Source of the DNA: Euleptes europaea
Taxonomy: Eukaryota; Chordata; Lepidosauria; Squamata; Sphaerodactylidae
Assembly (NCBI RefSeq): GCF_029931775.1
Contig: NC_079312.1
Span: 16,251,821-16,315,820 of the forward strand
DNA: 64,000 bases
Reading direction: 5' to 3'
Positions 34,800-46,413 of this stretch are shown piece by piece. Made by a program: the position numbers and the translations under genes. Numbering within the stretch: the first letter of the stretch is position 1; each line of letters begins with the position of its first letter. The notes beneath the pieces were generated by a model, which worked only from the letters and a program-made list of their open reading frames with translations, did not search any database and was not told the DNA's origin.

Positions 34800-35870
34800 T
34801 TTTGTTTTCAGTGAAAGTGATGGTTAATTCCAGCACCCAAGATATGATTAATTTACAAAATGAGACAAGTGCAAGGTTTTATGAGCAAATGTCATCACAA
34901 TTGGAGCAGATGATGATTACACTCAATATCTCCACCCAACTCACACTTCAAAGCAGTAATGAATTAACTGAAGATGTATCTCCAATTTTACCAGCGTTAA
35001 AGAAGAGGCTGAAGAGGAAAAAGAAGAACATGTACCACATCAAATCCCAAAAGCCTTGCTGATGCCAATGGAGTTGCAAATAACCGATCTTTTTAACTCA
35101 TTCAATGAATGGTTCAGCATCTACATGGACAGGAAATTTCGCAATGTTGGGATTTCCCTTCTGGAACTGGATAAGGAAAACATCACAACTGGGATGCAAT
35201 TGGAAGATTACCTATTTGTGGAAGAGAGCCCTTCAACAAATTCAAAGGATCATCTTCGGTGCTTGATACATATGATGGAAAGAAACCCGTATTAAGGAAC
35301 TATACTAAATAATTGTAATGGCTTCTGTGGTGAAGACTGATAAATGGAATTGCCAAAAGGACAGGATTTAGATGGATAATAAATTTATTTGATAATAAAT
35401 CTATTAGAAATAAGTTACTGGGGATTAACCTAAATGGCTTTAGGTTTTGTTGGGAGGAATGGAGAATTTAAAACAAATTAAATTTTTTAATGGAAGTAAT
35501 TAATGCTACTTTGTTCTACTAATCCTTTTATTATTATTGTTTTTTATTTTTTAATTGTTATTCTATTATAAGATAGAACTAATTATTAACCCCTTTTTTC
35601 TTATTTCTTTTTGTTTCCTTATATGTCATAATAAGGGATAGGTAAATAATGGAAATAAATATCAGGATTAGAAATTTTATGCAAAAGAATATACAAATTT
35701 ATTTTGAGATGGAGGAGGGTGTAGGGGAAGTTAACTTAAGATTAAATGTAGTAATCTGGATAAACGTTTTTTTATCTATTTTGATGTTTATTGATTATTA
35801 GTATATGTTGTAATATGTGTTTAATATTTTTTTTAAATATTTTTTTTAAAAAATTAACAAACAACTGGAA
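34800..35870 (+). mobile_element. AT-rich insertion, possibly an L1 fragment
   Basis: Present between TRIM-B exons 2 and 1 and absent in TRIM-A. Two short frames (SQLEQMMITLNISTQ; DRKFRNVGISLLELDKEN) look like a coiled-coil ORF1 remnant, followed by AT-rich DNA. L1 identity is tentative. Confidence 0.35.
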
Positions 35871-36216
35871 ATGAGGCCCCAAACGCTTGTGGCTGCTTTG
35901 GTCCAAAGGGAAAATCTGAGCCAGGCACCAAGATGCAAGAAAAGTCTTCTCTCCTGGGGAAACGGAGCACAGTAAGAGCCCAGCCTGGTCAGACAGGAGG
36001 ATCTGCCTAGCCCAGGATCTCGTTTTCCAGCTCTGGTCTACCCGATGGGGACAGCTAAAGGCTGGCGGGATCCTGGTTTACTGTCAGGAAACTGGGGCAT
36101 AAAATTAAATTGGTTTAATATCTACCAGCTGGGACTCTTTTCACTGGACCGAAACTACAGAGAAGCCAAGAAGAACTCAAGGCTCATCCCCAGCAAGATC
36201 CACAGAGATGTCTTAC

Positions 36217-36645
36217 CTTCTTCTCTCCGGCAGGCTCCTCCAGAGGAACCACCTGGTGATCTTGGTGCTCCTCGGATCTGCTGCAGACCCCGCAGAGGGG
36301 GGCTTCGTCCTCCTTGCAGGTAAACGTCAGGGGCTCCTGGTGCTTCTCGCAGACCCCCCTCCTTCGCTTCTGCCCTTTCCTGGTCTCCTCCTTTCCCTCC
36401 CGAGGACTGAGTTTCTGGGTTATTTCCACAGAATTGGCCAGCTGCTGGTTGGGCCGGAGGGTCCCCTCCTGAGCTCTTCCCTTGCATTGGGGGCAGCAGG
36501 AAGCCTCTGCCCCCGACGCCCCCCGGCTCCGGGTCAGGCAGGCGAGGCAGAAACTGTGGCCGCACTGGGCGATGCTCCCCGGGTCCGGGCAGACGGAGCA
36601 AGAGGCTCCCTCGCAGAGCTCCTTCGGGGGACCCTGCCCTGCCAT
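36217..36645 (-). CDS. TRIM-B exon 1: RING (short loop) and B-box 2
   Basis: Encodes 143 residues from ATG in CCATGG-like context. RING ligands C16, C19, C28, H30, C33, C36, C51 and C54 are all present. However, the loop between the second and third ligands is 8 residues (PDPGSIAQ) against 12 in TRIM-A, a 12-bp in-frame loss that removes the LDFFRD stretch next to the E2-binding surface. The linker before the B-box is longer and basic (GQKRRRG). The B-box ligands are present. Donor GTAAGA. Ligase activity may be weakened; the fold may still form. Confidence 0.92.
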
Positions 36646-36960
36646 GGCTGCCTCGGCGAAGAGAGAAGGAGAGAGTCAGTTTCGTTTCCCCGCTTTCCAA
36701 AGCAGCGACGGGGCGTTTCTCTCCTTGCAAAGGACTCCCCGCTGCTGCTGCTGCTCTGCGCTCAAGGGCCTGGCGATGGGCAGCGGCCAGGGGGGAAAGA
36801 AAGAGTTGCCGGGGGTGGAAGGCGGATCCTGGGGAGGAAGCGTCTCCCTCGCACTCCTTGAGTGGGCATTTGCAAGAGCCGGGGGGGGGGGGAGAGAAGT
36901 TTCCCTTCGCCTCCCAGGGGAAGTCCGGGGAAAGTTGGGATGAAGCGGAGGGGTGGATTT
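36646..36960 (-). promoter_or_regulatory. CpG-rich 5' region of TRIM-B
   Basis: GC- and CpG-rich segment upstream of the TRIM-B ATG, the counterpart of the one before TRIM-A. Probable promoter and 5'UTR; no precise start site is claimed. Confidence 0.45.
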
Positions 36961-37018
36961 ACCGCAGTGGATTTACCGCAGGCATTAAACACCTCCCCCG
37001 GCCCCTTCCCAAAAGGGC

Positions 37019-37235
37019 ACATGAACACATGAAGATGCCTTCTACTCAATCAGACCTTGGTCCATCCAAGTCAGTACTGTCTACTCAGACCGGCAGCGGC
37101 TCTCCAGGGACCCAGGCGGGCATCTTTCACATCACCTACCTGCCTAGTCCCTTGAACTGGAGATGCCGGGGATTGAACCTGGGACCTTCTGCGTGCCAAA
37201 CAGATTCTCTACCACTGAGCCGTTCCCCACTAGAT
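37019..37235 (-). mobile_element. tRNA-derived SINE
   Basis: Minus strand: GGCTCAGTGGTAGAGAATC (A box), GGTTCAATCCCC (B box), tail CATGTGTTCATGTG. Same family as 40552-40775. Confidence 0.8.
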
Positions 37236-37308
37236 TCAGATCCCACCCGGGGCAGAAACTCACCAATTTGCCCCAGGAAACTGACAAAGGAAAGGAAAAG
37301 AAAAGAAG

Positions 37309-37758
37309 TATTGTCGAAGGCTTTCACGGTCAGAGTTCATTGGTTCTTGTGGGTTATCCGGGCTGTGTGACCGTGGTCTTGGTATTTTCTTTCCTGACGT
37401 TTCGCCAGCAGCTGTGGCAGGCATCTTCAGAGGAGTAACACTGAAGGACAGTGTCTCTCAGTGTCAAGTGTGTAGGAAGAGTCAGAAAGAGGCTGGGTTT
37501 GAGCTGAATCATTGTCCTGCAAAACATTACCTTTACGAGACACAAAAAGCACATTACCTTTGTTACTTTTTGCAGGACAATGATTCAGCTCAAACCCAAC
37601 CCCTTTCTGACTATATATTACTCTTCCTACACACTTGACACTGAGACACTGTCCTTCAGTGTTACTCCTCTGAAGATGCCTGCCACAGCTGCTGGCGAAA
37701 CGTCAGGAAAGAAAATACCAAGACCACGGTTACACAGCCCAGATAACCTACAAGAACC
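37309..37758. mobile_element. Inverted pair of Penelope-like terminal repeats
   Basis: Left copy on minus (37309 to about 37530) and right copy on plus (about 37565-37758), each about 200 bp, with a 35-45 bp spacer. Perfect 13-bp target duplications AAAAGAAAAGAAG at 37296-37308 and 37759-37771. Both copies carry CTGAAGA..GAAACGTC. Confidence 0.75.
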
Positions 37759-38036
37759 AAAAGAAAAGAAGGTCCAACTGTTTGGTTGCGATTCCACTTC
37801 TTTGGTCCTTGCCTTGCTCTGTGACTGAGCCATTCCCACGACAGCGATACACCCATGTTCCCAGCAAACTGAAGTCTGGAGGCAGAGTCCTGATCTGAAA
37901 GAGAGGGCAGAACGGACTGCATCACTCCAGACGCTCCCCCATATTAAAGAAAATTCCAGGGAAACAGAAAAGCGGCACAGCAAAGAAGGGCGAGAATATA
38001 ACATTTCTCCTTGAAGTGCTAGTTTTCTGTTGGGGG

Positions 38037-38056
38037 AGAGAGAGAGAGAGAGAGAG
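38037..38056. repeat. (GA)n microsatellite
   Basis: Ten GA units following GGGGGAGA. Confidence 0.95.
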
Positions 38057-38104
38057 AAGGCCTGTGGTATAGCCCAGACTTTTAGTTGTATGTACACAGC
38101 CAAT

Positions 38105-39500
38105 AGAGCTATTCCAAGCCACAGAAACAGAGTCCATCCAAATTTTGACAAGAATATGGAACAACAAATATGGAAAACAAAACAGTGGCCCACAGACTGG
38201 AAAGTGTCAACTTATGTTCCAAAGACTGCAGCAACTATCAGACCATCGCATTAATTTCTTACGTGAGCAAAGGGATCCTTAATGTGTTTCAACAAAGACT
38301 GTTACCATATATAGAATGAGAAAGGCCAGATGTTCAAGCTAGATTCTGAAAAGGAAGAGGCACTAGAGATCATATTGCAAATCTATGTAGTTGCTGGAGC
38401 ATAAAGAGAATTTCAGAAGAAAATCAGTTTGTGTTTCATAGTTTACCGCAAAGCTTTTGACCGTGGATCATGAAAGGTTATGGGTGGTTTTAAAAGAGCT
38501 GGGTGTGCTACAGCATCTGATTGTTTTGATGCGCAATCTGTATTCTGGACAAGAGGCTACTGTTAAGACAGAATACGGAGAAACAGAAAGGTTTCCAATC
38601 GGCAAAGAGGTTAGATAAGGATATTTTAAATCTCCCTATCTCTTCAATCTGTATGCAGAACATATCATAAGGAAAACTAGATTCGATTTAGAAGAAGGTG
38701 GAAAGATAATTGGTGGAAGAAACATTAACAATTTGAGATACACAGATGACACCACATTACCTGCAGAGAATAGAAAAGACTCCAAACGACTACTGCTGAA
38801 GGTCATAGCAGAAAGTGCAAAGCAGGACTACAGCTGAACATCAAGAGGACAAAAATAATGACTCCTGGGGAGTTACTCAATTTTAAGGTTGACAATGAGG
38901 AAATTGACATTGTTCAAGACTTTCTATTTCTTGCCTCCACCATCAACCAAAAGGGAGACTACACCCAAGAAATCAGAAGGAGATTGAGGCTGGGAAGGGC
39001 AGCCATGAAGGAGCTAGAAAAGATTCTTAATTGTAAGGATGTGTCACTGACGAGTCGCGACCAAGATTAAGTTAAATCATGCCACAGTGTTCTCTATTAC
39101 TATGAATGGGTGTGAAAGTTGGACAATGAAGAAAGCTGACAGGAAGAAAGTAGATTCATTTGAAATGTGTTGTTGGAGGAGAGTTTTACTGATACCATGG
39201 ACCACCAGAAAGATTAAAAAATGAGTTCTACATCAAATCAAGTCTGAACTCTCCCTATAAATGAAAATTACTAAGCTATCTTTCGTTGTTCACATTATGA
39301 GAAGAGTCACTGGAAAAAACAATAACGCTAGGAAAAGTTGATGGCAGCAGGAAAAGAGGAAGGCCCAACATGAGATGGCCCTCAGTTTGAAAGACTGTTA
39401 AGGCTAGGACATTTTGGAGGATGTTAATGCATAGGGTTGCAATGAAGTGGAAGTGACTTTATAGCACTTAAAACACGCGCACACACACACACACACACAA
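38105..39500 (+). mobile_element. Bov-B (RTE) LINE, 3' portion
   Basis: Plus-strand ORF2 text: NFKVDNEEIDIVQDFLFLAS, KGDYTQEIRRRLRLGRAAMK, NGCESWTMKKADRKKVDSFE, CWRRVLLIPWTTRKIKK. Ends GACTTTATAGCACTT plus (CA)n at 39477-39499, the typical Bov-B tail. Frames are broken; not active. Confidence 0.9.
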
Positions 39501-39613
39501 CACCTAAGATTTAACCTCCAGAGTAGGGTCTGGAGGAGAGGGGAGGGGAGGCGGCCCTTCTCTCGCTCCCTTCCCTTCCCTGCGCCATGCCGTGCCCCCC
39601 TTAAGAAGCTCAT

Positions 39614-39621
39614 TGACGTCA
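39614..39621 (+). promoter_or_regulatory. Consensus CRE upstream of SNRK-like fragment
   Basis: A perfect palindromic TGACGTCA within GC-rich sequence, about 120 bp before the ATG. Matches the CREB/ATF site; activity is not known. Confidence 0.5.
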
Positions 39622-39741
39622 GCCCGGTGTGGAGCGGAGCGCTTGGTCCCCGGCACCGCAGAGGCGAGGTGGGAGCGTGCCCAGCCGGCCCCGGCTTCCT
39701 CAATGACTAGGCCTCTGTGAGGCGCAGCACACGTCACGGAG

Positions 39742-40330
39742 ATGGCTGGGACACGGGACTTCTCGGAGGGGAAGATCGCCGGGCTCTACAATCTGGAACG
39801 CACCCTGGGCAAGGGCCACTTCGCGGTAATGAAGCTGGCGCGGCGCTGCTTCACGGGCAAGCGGGTGGCGGTCAAGGTTATTGACAAGAGCCAGCTGGAC
39901 GGCGGGGCGGCTGCACAGCTCCTGCAGGAGGTGCACTGCATGAAGCTGGTCCAGCATCCCAACGTGGTGCTCCTCTACGAGGTCATCGACACCCACTCCA
40001 AGCTCTACCTCATCCTGGAGCTGGCCGACTGTGGAGACATGTTCGACCACATCATGCAGCACGAGGGCGGCCTCGGCAAAGAGCGGGCCAAGCACTACTT
40101 CACCCAAATCATCCACGCCATCTCCTACTGCCACCGCCTCCACGTGGTGCACCGCGACCTCAAGCCTGAGAACGTGGTGTCCTTCCAAGAGCAGGGGGTG
40201 GTCAAGCTGACGGATTTTGGCTTCAGCAACTGCTTCCAGCCGGGCACCATGCTCACCACCAGCTGCGGCTCCTTGGCCTAGTCGGCCCCTGAAATCCTGC
40301 TGGGGGACGAATACGATGCTCCCGCTGTTG
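39742..40330 (+). pseudogene. SNRK: SNRK-like kinase fragment (N-lobe to activation segment)
   Basis: Reads as the start of the SNF-related kinase [24 protein letters not shown], the VAVKVID lysine, [42 protein letters not shown] then replaces the Tyr before SAPEILL, after 179 codons. Homology continues past it to DEYDAPAV at about 40329 and stops at a GT (GGTCAGAAG), which may be an old exon end. No C-lobe is present, so it cannot be an active kinase. It has very GC-rich third positions and a CRE upstream. Either a copied exon or a truncated retrocopy; not the functional SNRK gene. Confidence 0.85.
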
Positions 40331-40438
40331 GTCAGAAGTGGGCTGGGACTGGCTGGGAAGGGTTTGCTAAGCCTGCGGCCTGCTGGGGAAGCTTGGTTTA
40401 GGTTTGCCCCAGCCCGTTGACGGGAGAGCAACCAGAGA

Positions 40439-40444
40439 AATAAA
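40439..40444 (+). terminator. Polyadenylation signal after SNRK-like fragment
   Basis: AATAAA about 110 bp past the end of SNRK homology. Could end a transcript started near the CRE, or be chance. Confidence 0.35.
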
Positions 40445-40551
40445 TGTGGCATTCTCTGCCTCAGTAGGTCACGATTAGTCTGTCCGTAGCAGTAGAAAAC
40501 AGCAAGAGTCCAGTAGCACCTGAAGAAGGGAACTGTGATTCCCAAAATGGG

Positions 40552-40775
40552 GAGGGGCCGTGGCTCAGTGGTAAAGCATCTACGTGGCATGCAGAAGGTC
40601 CCAGGTTCAGTCCCCAATGTCTCCAGTTAAAGGGACTAGGCTGGTAGGTGATGTGAAAGACCTTTCTCTGCCTGAGACCCTGGAGAGCCGCTGCTGGTCT
40701 GAGTAGACAATACTGACTTGGATGGACCAAGGGTCTGATTCAGTAGAAGGCAGCTTCATGTGTTCATGTGTTCAG
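40552..40775 (+). mobile_element. tRNA-derived SINE
   Basis: CCGTGGCTCAGTGGTAAAGC (A box), AGGTTCAGTCCCC (B box), ending CTTCATGTGTTCATGTG. Followed by a short GAG-rich run. Confidence 0.85.
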
Positions 40776-41059
40776 GCAGGTATCAAAGCTTCTTGGAGGA
40801 GGAGGAGGAAGAGGAGGAGGAGGAGCTCTGCAAAGCAGGGACCCACTCATGCTGAACAGGGAGGTGGGTGAATAGGCCTACTTGACCTAATACCATTTCC
40901 TGCGTTATTTAACACGTAATGTTTAATATTTATGCTGCCGTCCTAGGATTACATTGCTTGTTTCATTGATTGTTTCATTGATTTAAATTTTACACTGTGT
41001 AATCCTTCTCGAGTCTCAGTGAGAAAGGTAGATAATAGAAAATAATCATAAATATCTAC

Positions 41060-42070
41060 TGTTGCTGTCCTGTATTGGTTACTCAGCAATAAGTTGAAGT
41101 TTATTCATTCAGTAGTGGAAGAGCTTTTCCTGGACAGCCTGCAGGTAACGCTGTTACCTGTCTCTGAATACTTTCCTGTAAATCACTGAGTCTCAACTTT
41201 TCCTACCTTTGGTCCCTCCAATGGCTCTTATCAAAGAACCTGGGTCCCACCAGGACGGAATTTTTTAAAAACACCTTTTCTGAGAAAGACATTTATATGT
41301 TTGCACTTGCAGTCATTCTGTTTATTACAATTGCTTGTTTATAGTAGGTTATAAGGACATGAATATTACAGTAATATTCTTTTATTGCTATAGCTTTGGA
41401 ACACAACAGAAATAATTATTTCATTAGCAATGGAAAAGAAATAATTGTTCTGAAAACCCCAATTAGACTGAACCATGCCCTTGTGACAGGCAAAAATGTC
41501 TCCTGTGAGTTTGTTTGGTTTGTTTCTTAACATAAGGGAGTGACCTCTCAAAGGTCCAGAGAGGACCAGGTCAATTCCAGCTTTTGACCTATCTAGCTAT
41601 ACTTTTTTAAAAAAATTGTTGACACACCATTACAATGACCTATTGTGGCAATGACTAGTTCACAGATTTTTAAAACTCACTCTTGCTCTTTTCATTGTGG
41701 AGTTATAAGAGGAACAGTATTGGCTGCATATTGAGCCTTATAACTCTGGCATGAGAAGGACTACTTTTAAAAAATGAAGTCAGGGAAATCATTGAAGTTA
41801 TGGCCCAAAGAAGACCAGGCCACTGCCAGCATTTGAGATGCCTAGCCATAATTTTAAAAAATGACTCTCCATTAGAATGACCTATGGTGACAATGGCTAG
41901 TTCACAGATCTTTCCTGTTTTTTTGTTTTTTTTAACTCTCTCTAGCTGTTTTCATTGCATAATTATAAGGGGAATGGGACTGGCTGCACATTGCTCTTTA
42001 TAACTGAAACAAAAAGGGCTAGAGAGTTGCTTTTAAAAAATAAATCTGGGAACAAGTACATGGTTGCAAT
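41060..42070. repeat. Segmental duplication, matches 11660-12465
   Basis: 5' flank of TRIM-B aligned with that of TRIM-A over most of its length. No coding content. Confidence 0.8.
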
Positions 42071-43320
42071 AGGCCGGGGATATAAATATTTTATTTTTAA
42101 AAAACTATGTTGATCTGGGACCAACTTTTTTAAAAGGCCTTAGTTAGTGGGTGGATGAAAGGCCTCCCCAGAGCATCAAGGCAAGGAAATTGCACATGAG
42201 CAGGAATTCAATATAAATGTAGACAAAAATAAAAGCCAGAATATTGAAGAGTCCTGCCCATATGGGTGCCAGCCCAGAGCCCTCATTCCACCCCCTCCAC
42301 ATTCAATGACAACATCCTCACCTGTCCGTGTTGAAGGAGGAGGAGGCCTTGGCTTCGTCTTTGCCTCTTCTCTCTCCTTTGCTGCCCATCTCCAACTTCT
42401 TCCCAGGCTCCTTCCTTTACAACATTACAACCCCCCCCCCCCGGCATTTCCCCTTCCCCCAAAGTGTGGGTCCTGCTGTGGTCACCTCTCTCCTTGCAAC
42501 CTTCTCTGCTCTCGCTCTGGTCTTTCAATGTTCCCCTCAAGCCACCTCCCTCCTATCCAGCTCTCCACTGCCAAAATCCCCCACCTCTCTCTTCATTCTG
42601 AACAAGGGACGTTTCTCCTTTGACCCCTCCATTAACTTCCCTTCTGCTCTCAGACCCCACAGAAACTCCTCAGTCCTGCCCTTCAAACCCCTCTGCATCG
42701 GGGTCCATCAGAAAATAAAGCTGGGGGCCTCAGAACTGGTCACCAGCTTCTGGATTTTTATGGGACTTGTAGAGCCCAAAATGAAAGGAATCAGAAGATC
42801 CTGGCCCAGATTACGTCCAGAAACTCTGCTGCTCTTTGCAATGGAATCAAAAGTTTAACCATGAGAAGCCAGGAAGGTGGGAAGCAGCACAGACCGGGAT
42901 GGTGGGAAATATCCCCTCCTTTACAAAACAAAGAGGGGTTAACTTCCCTCACCTATCAGAGCCTGTGTGGTATAGTGGTTCAAGGGTCTTAGAATCTATG
43001 AGGCCCGGGTTCCAATCCTAACCCCACCATGGAAGCTTGCTTGTTGGCATTGGGCCAGTCACACACTCTCACCCTAACCTCCTTCTCAGGACTGTGGTTG
43101 TTGTGAGGATAAAATGGAAGGCGGGGGGTGTGTGTGATATAAACTGCTGTGGGTCCACCTTTGGGAGAAAGGAAGCAGAGACAAGATGAGTGGAATATAT
43201 CGCCTCTTTTACAAAATGGGGTGGGGGGAGTAAAGAAAGTCTCTGAAGGTTCAGAGCCAGTAATACGTTATGAGATCTCGGTTGTCAGATTGGAGAAGAA
43301 AGGAGCAGTGGTGCCTACAC
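42071..43320. other. 5' flank of TRIM-B with degenerate SINE
   Basis: C-rich low-complexity stretch at 42330-42680, then a tRNA-SINE remnant (42957-43160). Patches match TRIM-A flank near 15060-15200 and 15970-16040. No gene seen. Confidence 0.5.
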
Positions 43321-46300
43321 TGTCTCGTGTCAGAGGACAATGCCCATTGCTTGTGAAGTGGTGGGACACAGGCTGGACGGTGCTGATGCACTCGTCTGAT
43401 ATGTTGCTTCCTAGAGGTACCTTCTTGTTTGCTGTGGAAGCCGAAAGGTGGATATGAGGGGCCTTGGATTGTTCAAGCAGGGGCTGCATTGTGTCTCTAT
43501 GTTGTATTGTTTTTGCTCCTAATGGTTGCAATGCCGGATTTTTCCCCATGAGCACAAACTGCCCACAGCATTAAAATCTTCACCGAGGAATCCTCCACCA
43601 CCAATACAAGATGTGTTGTAATCCCCCAATTCACAGTAACAGTGTGTTTTTGTAATGCTATCAAACGTTTTGCACTAACTCATAACATGCAGTATGTCCC
43701 CCACCTTGAACTGCTTATGTTGAGTCATGAAAATCATTCTCCAATATAGACTTCCCTGATTAAGGTGCCTGAATGTAATGTAATATAATTTGAATGTGGC
43801 TCCCTTTTTTCTGCTGTTCATATGCTAATCACCTGTCACCTGTCATTCGCTAATCACCTGCCACGCCGGGTTGTGCGTTAGGCAGTTTACAAAGGTTTGG
43901 ATGCCCAACCTTGTTTTGCTGTCTGGCTTTTACTGTGAGTTTGTGCGTGAAGCCATGAATGTAAGTGCAGCCAAAAAATCAAACCAACTCATATGTTTTT
44001 AAGAAAGCAGTGGAATATCCCAAATCAGTTTTGGATGAGTGTACTTGACTATTGTAGATGAGCCCTTTCTTAGGATGCTACGCAGATCGTATCTGTAGTT
44101 CAGTATTCACAGAGGCGAAAAACATTCATGAAAACCAACATTGGCCTCCCTTTGCTAAGAAAGATTTGTTCTGGCTTCCTCAGGTTCCACCCACAATACC
44201 ACCAGGCGGTAGCAAAGCAGAAACTGGAAACTCTGACCAGGGCTCAGTGGCACAGCATCAGCTTGCAATGCAGAAGGTCCAAGCTTCAATCACCAACATC
44301 TCCTGTTCATAGGCTTGCGAACCTTCAGGTTTTCCAGCTGGATAGCTGCTATTAGTACTACTGTAAAGCTGGGTTAAATTAGTTCTCCTGGAGAACCAAC
44401 TGCTGCCTTCGCAATCGGAGTCTATCTTCTTTAATTCTCCATTGATGAACATTTCCCCCATTTGAATTCTCCTAAACCTTCATGGGGCCTTATTGTTTAC
44501 TTGTGAGGATTTTGATGGGGGATATGTGCGTCTAAAGATTGAATCAAAAGTGAGAACTGATCTCTATTGGCTGGAAATCAGTAGTAACTGGAGTGTGGCA
44601 ACTGTAGCAGTGGTCCATCAAAAATCTGACATGGAAATATGTTTTGCACATTTATTAGGTGCCAATATATTGATGCTTGCTGGTCACGTAACCACCGGGC
44701 TTTGGCAGCTTCCAAAGGACACAGGGTTTCCAGCTGGACAGCTGCTATTAGTACTACTGTTCAGCTGGGAGAAATTACTTTGTCACGCCTCCCAGGCGTC
44801 GCTGTTGTCCCCGGGTGGTCTGTTGAGCATTGCCATGTCAGCTGAGATGCAAATGAGATGTTCCGTCTACAATCGTACAGGTCGCCACTTACACAGTTGG
44901 CACTGTATTGTCATGTGACAAAAAATTCTTGGAATGGTTCCATAATTCCAAGTTGCATGATTGAAGCTCTGCTCCAGCACCACTGGTCTCTAGGGCGAGT
45001 TAGAAATGTGTAATTCCGTCTATTAATGGAGTAGAGCCCGGGAACTGTTCCAAGTCACCTGAAGCACAGTTATAATGGCAGGAGATTTTCCCTCAACCGC
45101 CTTATTAATAGAAACATTGCCATTTAGCCAATGTGCCCACCACGGTAGACACACAGTGGTACCTTGGGCAGAGGTCATTGGCTGTACCACGTCCTTGCTC
45201 AAAGGAAGAAGGCAGCATTGTACCATTTAACTGTTTACCTCAACTTTTTGTGACATGACTGAGGCTGTAAAAAGATCCAAGGCTGGGGTGTTGGGACGGC
45301 AAAAACTCAAAAGGGATATATTTAACAGCAGTGCTGATTTTAAGCTTTCTCTACTGTGCACATAGTCGACACGTTTCATTCCAGCATAGACTGCTGCTAA
45401 ATTTCCCATGACCTCACTGGGGGTACCATTAGTGCTCAGCTTCATAGGTGTCCCAGGTGATTTGCCACGGCCGGTAATAGGCATTTTGTTTTGGGTAATT
45501 GACAACGAGGATAACTTCCAACCCTGGAAGACAAAAAAGTAGACCCCTTTAGTGCCATGACTTAAGCGTTATTACATCCCCATTTAGGAGTGTTTGGGAG
45601 AGACACACACAAACAGGAGATGTGTCACATAAGTGACTTCCGCAGTTCAACTGTGCGTCGTGTGAAGATATATCTCCTTTTATCTGTTGGTAATCTCTCC
45701 GTGTCCTGCTTTAGCGGATGAGACCGTGTTCTGATATTATGTGAGGGGGACAATAAATCCACCCTTCACAGCCACACAGTCCTAAACGTCCTAAGCGCTC
45801 CACTTAGGGTTGCCAGGTCCCTCTTCACCATCAGCAGAAGGTTTTTGAGGGTGAGCCTAAGCAGATTGGGGTTTGGGGAGGAGAGGAACTGAAATGCCAG
45901 GGAGTCCAATTGCCAAAGCAATTTCTTCGGCCATTGAAACATGAGGATACGTCCCATGCTAGCAGACATTCTGCGTTCCCCTGAAAAATTTCATCACAGA
46001 AAGGCTGCTTGCAGGGAAATAACAGGAAGGAAGGGGGGGTTGAAGCCAGAGGAGGGCCAGGTTTGGAGAAACAGGTGGCCAAGCTGGTCATTGTTAATGG
46101 ATGGAGCTTTCCATTATAACGATTGGTGAGGAGTATTGCGATTCTCCTATAACTCATCTGAGCAATCCTGTTTACTAACTGTCGTTTATCCTGGTTAATA
46201 TTGCAAATCACCGGCACCAATGGGCACACACATAAACACTACGTTACTGCAGAAAACAAAGAAACAAAGGGTGTTTGATTATCCAATTTATAAAACGGCA

Positions 46301-46413
46301 CAGTAAAATAACATTTGGAAATGCGGATAGACGGTTTCTGTAACAATAACATAACGGAACAGCAGCAAAATCTGCTTTTAATAGAAACAACAAACTATAA
46401 ATGTGAAATGTTT
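43321..46413. other. Unique stretch downstream of the SANT gene
   Basis: Contains a SINE remnant (about 44240-44330) and MITE pieces (44550-44610, 45807-45935). Otherwise nothing recognised. Short frames on both strands were inspected and none was convincing. Confidence 0.5.

Larger units (their letters stand above)
17488..36645 (-). other. TRIM-B transcription unit (complete)
   Basis: Seven coding exons, 429+165+96+231+23+119+521 bp, give 1584 bp: 527 residues with the second B-box, or 472 without it. The shorter figure is the usual length for RFP-like TRIM proteins. All splice phases join: 0,0,0,0,2,1, and the final G plus CA makes the first B30.2 codon. The intron before B30.2 is about 10 kb and full of LINEs. 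A small multiple-of-three exon before B30.2, present in some TRIM genes, was not found but is not needed for frame. Confidence 0.9.

Noticed and set aside
34820-35295. Host exon in the TRIM-B intron (frames with SQLEQMMITL and DRKFRNVGISLLELDK)
   Set aside because: The segment is absent from TRIM-A, is AT-rich, and lacks splice sites in phase with the gene; better read as transposon remnant.
45227-45505. Additional minus-strand exon with acceptor TTGTCTTCCAG near 45527
   Set aside because: Lies beyond the TGA of the SANT gene, no donor or homologue recognised, and two frames look equally good.
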